From NCBI GenBank assembly GCA_013360285.1, contig JABWCM010000004.1:1-64000 (forward strand): a stretch of DNA of 64,000 nt. Direction: 5' to 3'. Origin of the DNA: Myxococcales bacterium. GTDB lineage: Bacteria; Myxococcota_A; UBA9042; JABWCM01. The position numbers were made by a program, and so were the translations under genes. Position 1 is the stretch's first letter. Each line of letters begins with the position of its first letter. The notes below the pieces were generated by a model. It searched no databases. It was not told the DNA's origin and saw nothing but the letters and a program-made list of their open reading frames with translations. Positions 35,773 to 43,535 of this stretch are shown piece by piece.

Positions 35773-37383
35773 ATGCAAGGCGGGCTCAAATCGATCACTT
35801 TGATCTTACGGTTGTTTCTGCTCGCGGCCCTAACTGCTGGGTGTGGCGACGACAGCGATGGTGGACAGGGAGGATCATCGCCGGAAACCGGTTCTGGTAA
35901 GGCGAACAATCTTGGTCAGCCTGGGGCGCAGGATTTCGGGCTGTTTCGGCAGATCTTAGAAAACGGCGAAATTCCGTCTCCAGAAACGTTGGATGCAGTA
36001 GGGTTTTTTAATGAACACAAACTGCAGTTTCCTGAACCGAAATGTGGTCAAAACGTTTGTTTACATGGCAGTTTAGGTGTCATGGGCAACCTGATGACCG
36101 GCACGAATTGCACCATGGTGATGATGGGAATGAACACGTCGTTAACGGTTGATTCCAAAAATCGACCCCCATTACAATTGGTCATTGCCATCGATACGTC
36201 CGGATCCATGTTGGGTGAACCGTTAAGTTACGTAAAGGGTGGACTTCAGCGAATGGTGGATGAACTACTCCCGAACGATATGATTTCGATTGTTCGTTAT
36301 GGATCTGTGGCTGAAATTGTCGCTGAAGCGGTACCTGCAACTGATCGGCAGGCACTGTTAACCGCCATCTCCGGGTTGGATGCACAAGGAGCCACCAATA
36401 TTTTCGCCGGGCTGTTTACGGCGCTGACACTTGCTGAAAAACATTTTGACCCAAGCCGCCAAAATAGAGTCATTTTGTTGTCGGATGGGGTGATGACTGC
36501 CGGGATTCAGGAGAAATCCAAGTTGTTATCTCTTGCGAAAGGATACGCCGGCAAAGGTGTGGCGCTGACCACGATTGGGGTCGGAGAGGAATTCGATGTG
36601 GATTTAATGGAAGATCTGGGTGAAGTCGGCGCCGGGAATTTCTACTTTTTGGAGGATGCTCGCTCGGTTTTGGAAGTATTTACCGAAGAAGTCAAAGTAT
36701 TTATGGTGCCGGTTGCATTGGACGTATCGATCACCTTTTCTGCTGGTCCGGCCTATGGTGTTCGCGAGGCGTTTGGGACACACGCGTACTCCGGAGGACC
36801 CACTGGTGGAGAGATCTACCTTCCCGCGTTGTTTCTCGCCGGTCGTACCGACGATACCCAACCGGAAATCGAAGGTCGCCGTGGTGGTGGTGGGGCTATC
36901 ATTGTGGAATTAATGCCTAAGTTTTCTGCGGTATCGGGTGTACCCGGGTCGGGAGAGCAAACCGACATAAACAGTACGGTGGCGGGCGATTTATATCGAG
37001 TTGGTACGCTTTATCTTACCTGGAAGGAACCGGCCACGGGTCAAGTATTCTCTCAAACGGTGGAAGTCGACAACCCGGATCTTCCGGGGGAATGGCCGCA
37101 ATCTGGTACGTTCACGACTAAAACCACGGAGAAAGCGTTTGTGATGCTCAATTTATATACGGCATTTCGTTCTGCGGCCGAATTGGCTACGGACGGAGAC
37201 ACAGGGTCGGCTTTGGCAATTTTGGAGGCGATTCGCCCAGCGGTAGCCAATTGGCTGAAAAATACTGAAGATTTTGATATTCAGGACGATTTGAAGTACG
37301 TCGATCTTTTTATCAATACTCTCGCTTCTTTGCCCAACAATGTGATTCCTACGGTTGTACCCGAGCCTTGGCCGTGGGATTGA
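35773..37383 (+). CDS. VWA-domain lipoprotein
   Basis: A 536-residue lipoprotein with lipobox LTAGC after LFLLAA, then an Asp/Gly-rich linker. A von Willebrand factor A domain at about residues 130-310 carries an intact MIDAS: DTSGS, then the Thr of GATNIFAG, then LLSDGVMTAG. The C-terminal 200 residues resemble the tail of YfbK/Vault-IT-like VWA proteins. Metal-dependent protein-protein binding at the outer surface is likely. Its ATG is one base beyond the stop of the upstream membrane-protein gene. Confidence 0.85.
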   Translation: MQGGLKSITLILRLFLLAALTAGCGDDSDGGQGGSSPETGSGKANNLGQPGAQDFGLFRQILENGEIPSPETLDAVGFFNEHKLQFPEPKCGQNVCLHGSLGVMGNLMTGTNCTMVMMGMNTSLTVDSKNRPPLQLVIAIDTSGSMLGEPLSYVKGGLQRMVDELLPNDMISIVRYGSVAEIVAEAVPATDRQALLTAISGLDAQGATNIFAGLFTALTLAEKHFDPSRQNRVILLSDGVMTAGIQEKSKLLSLAKGYAGKGVALTTIGVGEEFDVDLMEDLGEVGAGNFYFLEDARSVLEVFTEEVKVFMVPVALDVSITFSAGPAYGVREAFGTHAYSGGPTGGEIYLPALFLAGRTDDTQPEIEGRRGGGGAIIVELMPKFSAVSGVPGSGEQTDINSTVAGDLYRVGTLYLTWKEPATGQVFSQTVEVDNPDLPGEWPQSGTFTTKTTEKAFVMLNLYTAFRSAAELATDGDTGSALAILEAIRPAVANWLKNTEDFDIQDDLKYVDLFINTLASLPNNVIPTVVPEPWPWD

Positions 37384-37431
37384 TGCCGGAAAATCGTTGC
37401 TCCATACGTCGAAACATCGCACAATAGACCT

Positions 37432-38244
37432 ATGAATGTGGTGTTGCTTGCTGAACGCGCGGAATTCCCAGACCCAGTGCTCTCCTGCCGAAAACGGATA
37501 GAGCGGCGTATTGGTGGATTTGTCGAAGCAGGGGCACACAACGCCGTCGTGCTTGAAGAGCTTTCGCGTGTTTCAAGCGATGTGGCAGTCAGTGTGTTGG
37601 ACTCGTTCCATCGAGATCCGGACTTACCTGAGGCGCGAAGCGCGTTGTTGGCATATACGCGGATTATTCTGGAACCGGATCGGGGATTTTCTTACTACAT
37701 TGCCGGAAGATGGTACCGAAAGGCGGTGGAGAGCGGTTACATAAGCGTGGCTATGGCGTTGTTGTCGATTCCACCGCACCGCGTTCGAGGCCCAAGCGAT
37801 GAGTTGCCGTCGGATCCGTTGTTGTCGGAATTGGAATTGGGTTGGCGGAAAACCAAGGCCCGCGGAACGGATCGGGGCTTGTTGCTCCGGCTTTTGTCTG
37901 ATCCGACCATTGAAGTCATCAGGATTCTTTTGCAAAATCCAAAAATCGTTGAGGCGGATGTCATTCGGGCTGCCGCAAAACGACCCATCGGCGCAGACGT
38001 CTTGACTCTTATTGCTACACATTCGAGGTGGATGAGTTCGAAGGCGGTGCGTAAGACTATTGTGCTTAATCCCTACACGCCAACGAATATCTCTGTTCTG
38101 TTGGCGCCGCTTCTACCTACCCCTGACCTGAAATCGATTGCGGTTGATGGAAACCTGCATCCCGTTTTGCAGCGTGTCGCTGCCTACCTGGCAAGTGTTC
38201 GCCATGGCCAGAGTCTGAGAGGGTCAGCGGAAATAGATGACTGA
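37432..38244 (+). CDS. HEAT-like repeat protein with C-terminus formed by a repeat element
   Basis: A 270-residue soluble helical protein with short repeats such as LLRLLSDPTIEVIRILLQNP and VIRAAAKRPIGADVLTLIATH. This pattern is seen in DUF2336/leucine-rich-repeat-variant proteins of Myxococcota. Function unknown. It follows the VWA gene by 48 bp on the same strand. The last ten residues (SLRGSAEIDD) and the stop are encoded by an R2 element, so the original C-terminus has been cut or extended. Confidence 0.65.
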   Translation: MNVVLLAERAEFPDPVLSCRKRIERRIGGFVEAGAHNAVVLEELSRVSSDVAVSVLDSFHRDPDLPEARSALLAYTRIILEPDRGFSYYIAGRWYRKAVESGYISVAMALLSIPPHRVRGPSDELPSDPLLSELELGWRKTKARGTDRGLLLRLLSDPTIEVIRILLQNPKIVEADVIRAAAKRPIGADVLTLIATHSRWMSSKAVRKTIVLNPYTPTNISVLLAPLLPTPDLKSIAVDGNLHPVLQRVAAYLASVRHGQSLRGSAEIDD

Positions 38245-38391
38245 CCCTGGATCGGCCGCTTTCGGCCGAATTGTCCAGTCCCGTCCCTGCGGAATATTCC
38301 CGATATTCCTCGGTCCAGTACCAGACAATCCGACTCAAAATCGGCTCGACCAGCGTCACTCCCTTATTTCCGCTGACCCTCTGAGAGGGTG
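38216..38391 (+). repeat. R2 palindromic element overlapping a gene end
   Basis: Ends GAGGGTCAGCGGAAATAGAT and CTTATTTCCGCTGACCCTC. The inner arm differs from the 26665 copy (CGGCCGCTTTCGGCCGAA instead of CTAATTTAG), but the nested TTGTC / GACAA stem and the central GGAATAT-TCCCG-ATATTCC are kept. An R3-type element follows directly. Confidence 0.88.
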
Positions 38392-38515
38392 TTTACATAT
38401 TTAATCCTGCTGCGCGAGTCTATGACCTACTACGCCGATTTTGCCTCGGTCGACAAAAACGGCTCGCTACGGCCACAAGCTCGCTCGCCGGGGATAAATA
38501 GGTAAACACCCTCTT
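38392..38515 (+). repeat. R3 palindromic element, shortened
   Basis: The termini are AGAGGGTGTTTACATATTTA and TAAATAGGTAAACACCCTCT. The interior (CGCGAGTCTATGACCTACTA, CTCGCTACGGCCACAAGCTC) matches the 51436 copy, but the apical region is deleted. Confidence 0.8.
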
Positions 38516-38546
38516 CAATTACGTTACGTACTACCCGCTGCCTAAC

Positions 38547-38570
38547 CCGGATTTCTCATGAGAAATCCGG
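38547..38570. repeat. Perfect 24-bp palindrome, R5-like
   Basis: CCGGATTTCTCA followed by its exact reverse complement. It lies one base beyond the stop codon of the SnoaL-like gene on the minus strand. It could act as a bidirectional terminator stem, but there is no T-run. Confidence 0.6.
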
Positions 38571-38571
38571 C

Positions 38572-38970
38572 TTAACTTTGTGCAGCAGCGATGTGTTGGT
38601 GGGTGTCTACCAGGTGTCGGAATCGGATCACCTTCCCGTCGTCTCCAAATGTCCACAGATGGGCCTCCAAATCGACTACGCGGCCCCCGGTAGGTCGATA
38701 CGTGCCGTCAAGTCGAATGATCGCACATACCTGATTCTGCCCTGCTAGTAAGTTAATGGGTTGAAAAACGCGGAATTCGATGTTTGAGACCGCTTCAAAA
38801 AACTTCATCACGTGGGCGTGACCACGACCCGGCACCAACCACGGAACGTTGTAATTGGTCGCATCGTGTTCCCATTCGACGTCTTCCGACAGATAACTGA
38901 AGATGGTAGGAATGTCTCCGTTTCCAAACGCGGTGTAGATCGACTGAACGGTTTCTAGGTTTTGGTTCAT
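38572..38970 (-). CDS. SnoaL/NTF2-like protein
   Basis: A 132-residue protein of the cone-shaped SnoaL/ketosteroid-isomerase-like fold. It has the usual start ETVQSIYTAFGNGDIPTIFSYL, then SEDVEWEHD, PGRGHAHVMKFFEAV, and a late WTFGDDGKVIRFRHLVDT. Members include small isomerases, cyclases and hydrolases; the substrate cannot be told. The length is normal. It has no partner genes and is flanked by repeat elements on both sides. Confidence 0.85.
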   Translation of the reverse strand: MNQNLETVQSIYTAFGNGDIPTIFSYLSEDVEWEHDATNYNVPWLVPGRGHAHVMKFFEAVSNIEFRVFQPINLLAGQNQVCAIIRLDGTYRPTGGRVVDLEAHLWTFGDDGKVIRFRHLVDTHQHIAAAQS

Positions 38971-39095
38971 GAAAACTCTCCATTATAGTATGGTGGTGGT
39001 TGCGCCGCGGGGGCCGTGTCGATGGCCGTGCAGGATGCCCTGTGTACGAATACCCACGGGAAGTGGATCACAAAATAGTTACGCCCAGATGCCTT

Positions 39096-39263
39096 GAGAT
39101 GGTCAGCGGAAATAGATAAGCGTCCCCGGATCGGCCGCTTTTGGCCGATTTGTCCAATCCCGTCCTTACGGAATATTCCCGATATTCCTCGGTCCGGCCC
39201 CGGATCATCCGACTCCAAATCGACCCGAGCAGGAGCACTACCGGCTTGAAGCTGACCCTCTGA
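39096..39263 (+). repeat. R2 palindromic element
   Basis: Left end GATGGTCAGCGGAAATAGAT; right end GGCTTGAAGCTGACCCTC, the same variant right end as the copy at 97. Central hairpin GGAATAT-TCCCG-ATATTCC. Confidence 0.88.
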
Positions 39264-39420
39264 GGCTGTGAAAAAATAGCTGAACGAACTTGGACGGATG
39301 CTTTTGTCCCCGCTGCCCAGAAAAAAATCTGCGCCATATTCCCGATATGACTCGGTTTTCTTCCGGGCATCGGGGCCAAAATCCCCGCGTCCAAGTCCGT
39401 CCCCATATTTTTTCACAACC
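39264..39420 (+). repeat. R1 palindromic element
   Basis: The termini GTGAAAAAATAGCTGAACGA and ATATTTTTTCAC are inverted. It abuts the R2 element exactly as the pair at 26665-26975 does. It is nearly identical to the copy at 39654. Confidence 0.9.
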
Positions 39421-39519
39421 TCTCTGAGCCTGCCGATGGCACTCGTAGCGAGAATATCTGGATGGTTACTCCGGATTGCTCATAGTGCTCAAGGTATTGG
39501 TTTTTATTAGCGAAGTTTT

Positions 39520-39645
39520 CCGGTACGGGTTTTGTCGGCGAAAAAGGTCAACCGGAGTACTCCGGTACGGGTTTTGTCGGCGAAAAAGGTCAACCGGAGT
39601 ACTCCGGTACGGGTTTTGTCGGCGAAAAAGGTCAACCGGAGTACT
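39520..39645. repeat. Three tandem copies of a 42-bp unit
   Basis: Three near-perfect copies of a unit that starts CCGGTACGGGTTTTGTCGGC and ends GGTCAACCGGAGTACT. Each junction creates the perfect 16-bp palindrome ACCGGAGTACTCCGGT. No spacer, so it is not a CRISPR. It lies between two R1 copies. Confidence 0.92.
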
Positions 39646-39653
39646 TTGAGTTT

Positions 39654-39803
39654 GTGAAAAAATAGCTGAACGAACTTGGACGGATGCTTTTGTCCCCGCT
39701 ACCCAGAAAAAAACCTGCGCCATATTCCCGATATGGCTCGGTTTTCTTCCGGGCATCGGGGCCAAAATCCCCGCGTCCAAGTCCGTCCCCATATTTTTTC
39801 ACA
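39654..39803 (+). repeat. R1 palindromic element
   Basis: GTGAAAAAATAGCTGAACGA to ATATTTTTTCAC; differs from the 39264 copy at only a few positions, mostly in the centre. Confidence 0.9.
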
Positions 39804-39878
39804 ACCTCTTTGGTATGCACACAAAAGATGTTCTCCCGCTTATCGGAAAAACAACGGCTCTTTGGCATATTCCTGGAG

Positions 39879-40349
39879 CTATTCCACGTCGTCCGGTTTT
39901 ACGCAAAGAACCGCACACGTTGCCTTACGAACAACCCGTTCTGCCGTGCTTCCGATCAACATGTGTTTCACCCCGCTGTAACCGTGCGTTGCCATTACGA
40001 TGAGGTCGATGTTCTGCTCGTCGGCAAATCGGACGATTTCCTGCCAGGGTTTACCTCCACGGAAATCGACCCGGACCCGTCGTCTGTCTACCGCCTGGAG
40101 ACCGCCGCGTTCAAACAATTCATCGACCCGCCGCTGAACCCCCTGTTCCAACCTCTCCAGGTCACTGGCTGTTTTCTGAACTTCGTCGTAGTCGCTTTCG
40201 AACGTGGTCAACGGTTCCTGCACATGTAATACATGAATGTCGGAATCAAAAATGGTCGCCATTTTGATGCCGACGTAAAACGCCTTACGTGAAGCATCGG
40301 AAAAATCAACAGGTATCAGAATTTTTCGAACATCGAAGTTTACGTCCAT
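39879..40349 (-). CDS. Universal stress protein (UspA family)
   Basis: A 156-residue cytoplasmic protein with the Usp fold: KILIPVDFSDASRKAFYVG at the N-terminus, IDLIVMATHGYSG and the nucleotide-loop motif GSTAERVV near the C-terminus. The glycine pattern fits ATP-binding members. It is usually a dimer linked to stress survival. It lies downstream of the carboxyltransferase on the same strand, 132 bp away, so co-transcription is possible but unproven. Confidence 0.92.
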   Translation of the reverse strand: MDVNFDVRKILIPVDFSDASRKAFYVGIKMATIFDSDIHVLHVQEPLTTFESDYDEVQKTASDLERLEQGVQRRVDELFERGGLQAVDRRRVRVDFRGGKPWQEIVRFADEQNIDLIVMATHGYSGVKHMLIGSTAERVVRKATCAVLCVKPDDVE

Positions 40350-40431
40350 GGGGTCTCCTTTATTGCCGTAACATGAACACGTTGTGCGCTATTATGCCAA
40401 GATCATCCACAATTTCCATAATCACCAGCAA

Positions 40432-40455
40432 GCTTGTGAAAATTCCGATTTAGCG
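40432..40455. repeat. R5-like end fragment
   Basis: AAGCTTGTGAAAATTCCG resembles the reverse complement of the R5 end (GGAATTCTCACGAGCTTG). It lies 27 bp beyond the carboxyltransferase stop on that strand. Weak evidence. Confidence 0.3.
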
Positions 40456-40481
40456 GGATCCGTGCACGTTTGGATTTCATA

Positions 40482-42032
40482 TCAGAGCGGGATATTGCCG
40501 TGTTTTTTGGGGGGATTGGTATCCCGTTTGTTTTTAAGCATCCTGAGGGCTCCGGTGATTTTGGGGCGGGTTTCTTCGGGGTAAATGACTTCGTCAATAT
40601 ACCCTAACTCCGCAACTTTGAACGGATTCGCGAATTTTTCCCGGTAATTTTGTACGTAGTCGGCCCGCATCCCTTCGGGATCGGTTGCGCGTGACAATTC
40701 GTTACGGAAGATGATGTTTACCGCGCCCTCCGGTCCCATCACCGCGACCTCGGCAGTAGGATAGGCGAAGTTAATATCGGCACGGATGTGTTTGGACGCC
40801 ATGACGTCATAAGCGCCGCCATAGGCTTTGCGGGTAATGAGTGTGACTTTGGGCACTGTCGCTTCGGCAAAGGCGTACAACAGTTTGGCGCCATGCTTAA
40901 TAATTCCGCCAAGCTCCTGGTCCGTACCCGGCAGAAACCCCGGAACGTCAACCAATGTCAGCAACGGAATATTGAACGCATCACAAAAGCGGACAAAACG
41001 TGCCGCTTTGATACTCGCGGCAATATCCAGGCATCCAGCCAACACCGACGGTTGATTGGCGACAATGCCCACACTTTGCCCGCCCATGTGGGCAAAGCCG
41101 ATCAACATGTTCTGGGCATAATCGGGTTGCACCTCAAAAAATCGGCCGTCATCGGTAATGAGATGAATCAATGACCGCATGTCATATGGTTTGTTCGGTT
41201 GAATCGGCACGAGGTCCCGCAGGCTTGATTCCTTTCGATTGACGGGGTCCGTGGTCGGTCGAAATGGGGGATCGGCGGCGTTGTTGGACGGAACATAACG
41301 AAACAATTCGCGGATGATGGCCAGACACATTTTTTCATCGTCGCCAACAAAATGAGCGACACCGCTTTTGGCGGCATGAGTTTCTGCGCCACCCAGCGCC
41401 TCTTTGGTCACTTCCTCGTGGGTAACCGCTTTGATGACGTCTGGTCCGGTAATGAACATATAGGAAGTGGATTTCGCCATTACGATGAAGTCGGTAATCG
41501 CTGGAGAATAAACCGCCCCTCCCGCGCATGGCCCCAAGATGGCTGAAATCTGCGGAACAACGCCAGATGCAAGGGTATTCCTAAGGAAAATGTCCGCGTA
41601 CCCCGCCAGCGATACAACCCCTTCTTGGATTCGTGCCCCACCGGAATCGTTGAGTCCGATGACCGGCGCCCCTACCTTCATGGCAAGGTCCATTATCTTA
41701 CAGATTTTGCGGGCATACGCGCCGGACAACGATCCCCCAAACACAGTAAAGTCCTGTGAAAATACAAAAACTTGTCGTCCATCGATCAGGCCATATCCGG
41801 TCACAACCCCATCGCCGGGAATCTTTTGCTCTGCCATGCCAAAGTCGGTACATTGATGTGTAACGAATTTGTCCAACTCCACAAATGAGTTTGGGTCCAA
41901 AAGCAGAAAAATTCGCTCCCGCGCTGTCAGCTTGCCTGCTTCGTGCTGTTTGTCGATGCGGGCTTGGCCTCCACCCAGTTCGGCTCGTCGGTTGTCGTCA
42001 TCCAGTCGTGTGAGGATTGTTTTTGTCGCCAT
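40482..42032 (-). CDS. pccB: Acyl-CoA carboxyltransferase (propionyl/methylmalonyl-CoA type)
   Basis: A 516-residue biotin-dependent carboxyltransferase. It has two crotonase-fold halves: the N-terminal half with [12 protein letters not shown] and the oxyanion loop [12 protein letters not shown], the C-terminal half with [12 protein letters not shown] and [15 protein letters not shown]. Length and motifs fit PccB, which makes methylmalonyl-CoA from propionyl-CoA. The alpha subunit of methylmalonyl-CoA decarboxylase is similar and cannot be ruled out. No biotin carboxylase or biotin carrier gene lies nearby. The ATG follows a G-rich site (ACGGGGCAATC); the upstream extension is not coding-like. 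Confidence 0.92.
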   Translation of the reverse strand: MATKTILTRLDDDNRRAELGGGQARIDKQHEAGKLTARERIFLLLDPNSFVELDKFVTHQCTDFGMAEQKIPGDGVVTGYGLIDGRQVFVFSQDFTVFGGSLSGAYARKICKIMDLAMKVGAPVIGLNDSGGARIQEGVVSLAGYADIFLRNTLASGVVPQISAILGPCAGGAVYSPAITDFIVMAKSTSYMFITGPDVIKAVTHEEVTKEALGGAETHAAKSGVAHFVGDDEKMCLAIIRELFRYVPSNNAADPPFRPTTDPVNRKESSLRDLVPIQPNKPYDMRSLIHLITDDGRFFEVQPDYAQNMLIGFAHMGGQSVGIVANQPSVLAGCLDIAASIKAARFVRFCDAFNIPLLTLVDVPGFLPGTDQELGGIIKHGAKLLYAFAEATVPKVTLITRKAYGGAYDVMASKHIRADINFAYPTAEVAVMGPEGAVNIIFRNELSRATDPEGMRADYVQNYREKFANPFKVAELGYIDEVIYPEETRPKITGALRMLKNKRDTNPPKKHGNIPL

Positions 42033-42279
42033 GATTGCCCCGTCAGGTAAAAACGCAGCCTTATAACCCGCGCCATGGGTCGTGTCCAGAACGGACGCCG
42101 GCGAACCTTGGTGGAGCCTGGAGGGGCGGCAGCGACACATTTGGAGGAATTGCCAACCCATTGTTGTCGACATCGCCCCAGGTTGCGGCCAAACCCGCCG
42201 GAGGGATGCCGGCCAAATTTGATTTGTTGTGTTCTTTTTTTTACGCCCAAGTCCATCAATCGTGGCATACTGCCGATTT

Positions 42280-43476
42280 ATGAAAACTCGGAAACACTTT
42301 ATAATCATAGTATTCATGTTCTTTGGAGTGTGGGCACATCGTGGCGATGCCAAGGCGATGTGTCTAAAACCCCTCGGCGACCTGACGGCAAGTGGAAAAG
42401 CCGACGCAACGGATGTGCAATGCTCGATCTTGATGGCCATTGCCGGTCTCGCCGACGCCCCGCCGCCTGCATGCTTGGCGTGGTTGCCGCAGGTCGCTGA
42501 CACCAATTGTGATAACACGTTTAATGTAACCGATGTGCAGATCGTCATTCGGTACGGGCTCAACGCTCCACTCAGTGTCGATATCGACGCAAATCAGGAC
42601 GGATGCCCTGACCAATGTGCCGATAGTTGTATTGTGGACGCCGATTGTCAGGATGGAGACCCCTGCACGCTGGGTGATTGTGTGAGCGGGTCCGGTTGTG
42701 CCTATTTTATTGACGATTGTGATGATGCCGATGAATGCACCGAAGAGTTTTGTAACTTAGGTGTTGGTTGTGCCTACGTCGACACCGATTGCAGCGACGG
42801 TGACTTTTGTACGACCGACCTATGTCAACCCGATGACGGCTGTTACCATGTTGGTACCAACTGCGATGACAACAACCCGTGCACATTGGATTCCTGTGAT
42901 GCCGCTGTGGGATGTATTCACATTCAGGTGCCCGGATGTGACCCTGGGCCATGTGGTATGTTGTGTTTGTTGGGTGGGAACTTGGGGCAGGTGATTTCCT
43001 GCCCGATGAAATTGGCGGTTGCCTATCAGGGCGCGCCGGCGATAGCCGCCCTGCAGTTTTTGATGAAGTTCGATAATACGAAGGTCCGGTTTGTTAATTT
43101 CTACGATGAATATTGTTTTACAGGGCTTGGCTGTTTCGAAGTTGCGGTTTCCGGTCAAGGGGCCACTATCTTACAACCAACAGGACATAACGTAGCAATA
43201 GATCCATTTGTTGCGGCGAATTGGCCGGGCGTGGGTGCGGTGGCGATCGTCAATACGAGCAATCCCGGCGCACCTCTGACAGTGGCTTACCTCGACGATG
43301 ATTGGAGTTTGGTCGGCGATTCTCAGTTCGCCATTGCGAAGTTTGAGTTATTACAACCCATACAACCTCAGAAATCGGTTGTGTGCCTTGAGAAAATACT
43401 GACTTCTGACTCAAACACATTCACCTATTCCGCGGTGATGAAAGATGGGGTTATCGTGAGTGGGTTATCTCAATGA
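42280..43476 (+). CDS. Secreted protein: dockerin-like module, Cys repeats, cohesin-like C-terminus
   Basis: A 398-residue exported protein. Signal peptide [20 protein letters not shown]. Residues about 25-110 form the same dockerin-like module as in the proteins at 285 and 2558 ([40 protein letters not shown]). The first calcium loop is weaker here (TASG). Residues about 115-235 carry repeats of the type [18 protein letters not shown]. The C-terminal 150 residues ([20 protein letters not shown] ... [14 protein letters not shown] ... [11 protein letters not shown]) resemble a cohesin or similar beta-sandwich. Dockerin-like and cohesin-like parts in one chain would allow assembly; this is inference. 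No clear ribosome-binding site. Divergent from pccB. Confidence 0.8.
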   Translation: MKTRKHFIIIVFMFFGVWAHRGDAKAMCLKPLGDLTASGKADATDVQCSILMAIAGLADAPPPACLAWLPQVADTNCDNTFNVTDVQIVIRYGLNAPLSVDIDANQDGCPDQCADSCIVDADCQDGDPCTLGDCVSGSGCAYFIDDCDDADECTEEFCNLGVGCAYVDTDCSDGDFCTTDLCQPDDGCYHVGTNCDDNNPCTLDSCDAAVGCIHIQVPGCDPGPCGMLCLLGGNLGQVISCPMKLAVAYQGAPAIAALQFLMKFDNTKVRFVNFYDEYCFTGLGCFEVAVSGQGATILQPTGHNVAIDPFVAANWPGVGAVAIVNTSNPGAPLTVAYLDDDWSLVGDSQFAIAKFELLQPIQPQKSVVCLEKILTSDSNTFTYSAVMKDGVIVSGLSQ

Positions 43477-43494
43477 TCGGTAGGTAATTGATGT

Positions 43495-43517
43495 GTGTTT
43501 TTTCCAGACACCCTCTT
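43495..43517 (+). repeat. Solo R3 terminus
   Basis: TGTTTTTTCCAGACACCCTCTT matches the R3 right end (TTTTTTTCCCAAACACCCTCT) with a few changes; no other part of R3 is nearby. It sits between two same-strand genes. Confidence 0.5.
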
Positions 43518-43535
43518 ATGGTTGGAGTATGGCGG

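Larger units (their letters stand above)
38971..39878. other. Repeat-dense intergenic region
   Basis: It holds, in order, R2, R1, a 42-bp triple tandem repeat and another R1. The open frames on both strands lie inside these repeats (for example the peptide SYREYGAGFFL shared by R1 copies), so I do not call genes. Confidence 0.6.

Noticed and set aside
39520-39645. CRISPR array
   Set aside because: Units are directly adjacent with no spacers, and there are no cas genes.
39068-39868. Minus-strand frames encoding similar peptides (SYREYGA..FFLG) in several R1 copies
   Set aside because: The similarity comes from the conserved repeat DNA itself, the frames shift between copies and no start signals are present.
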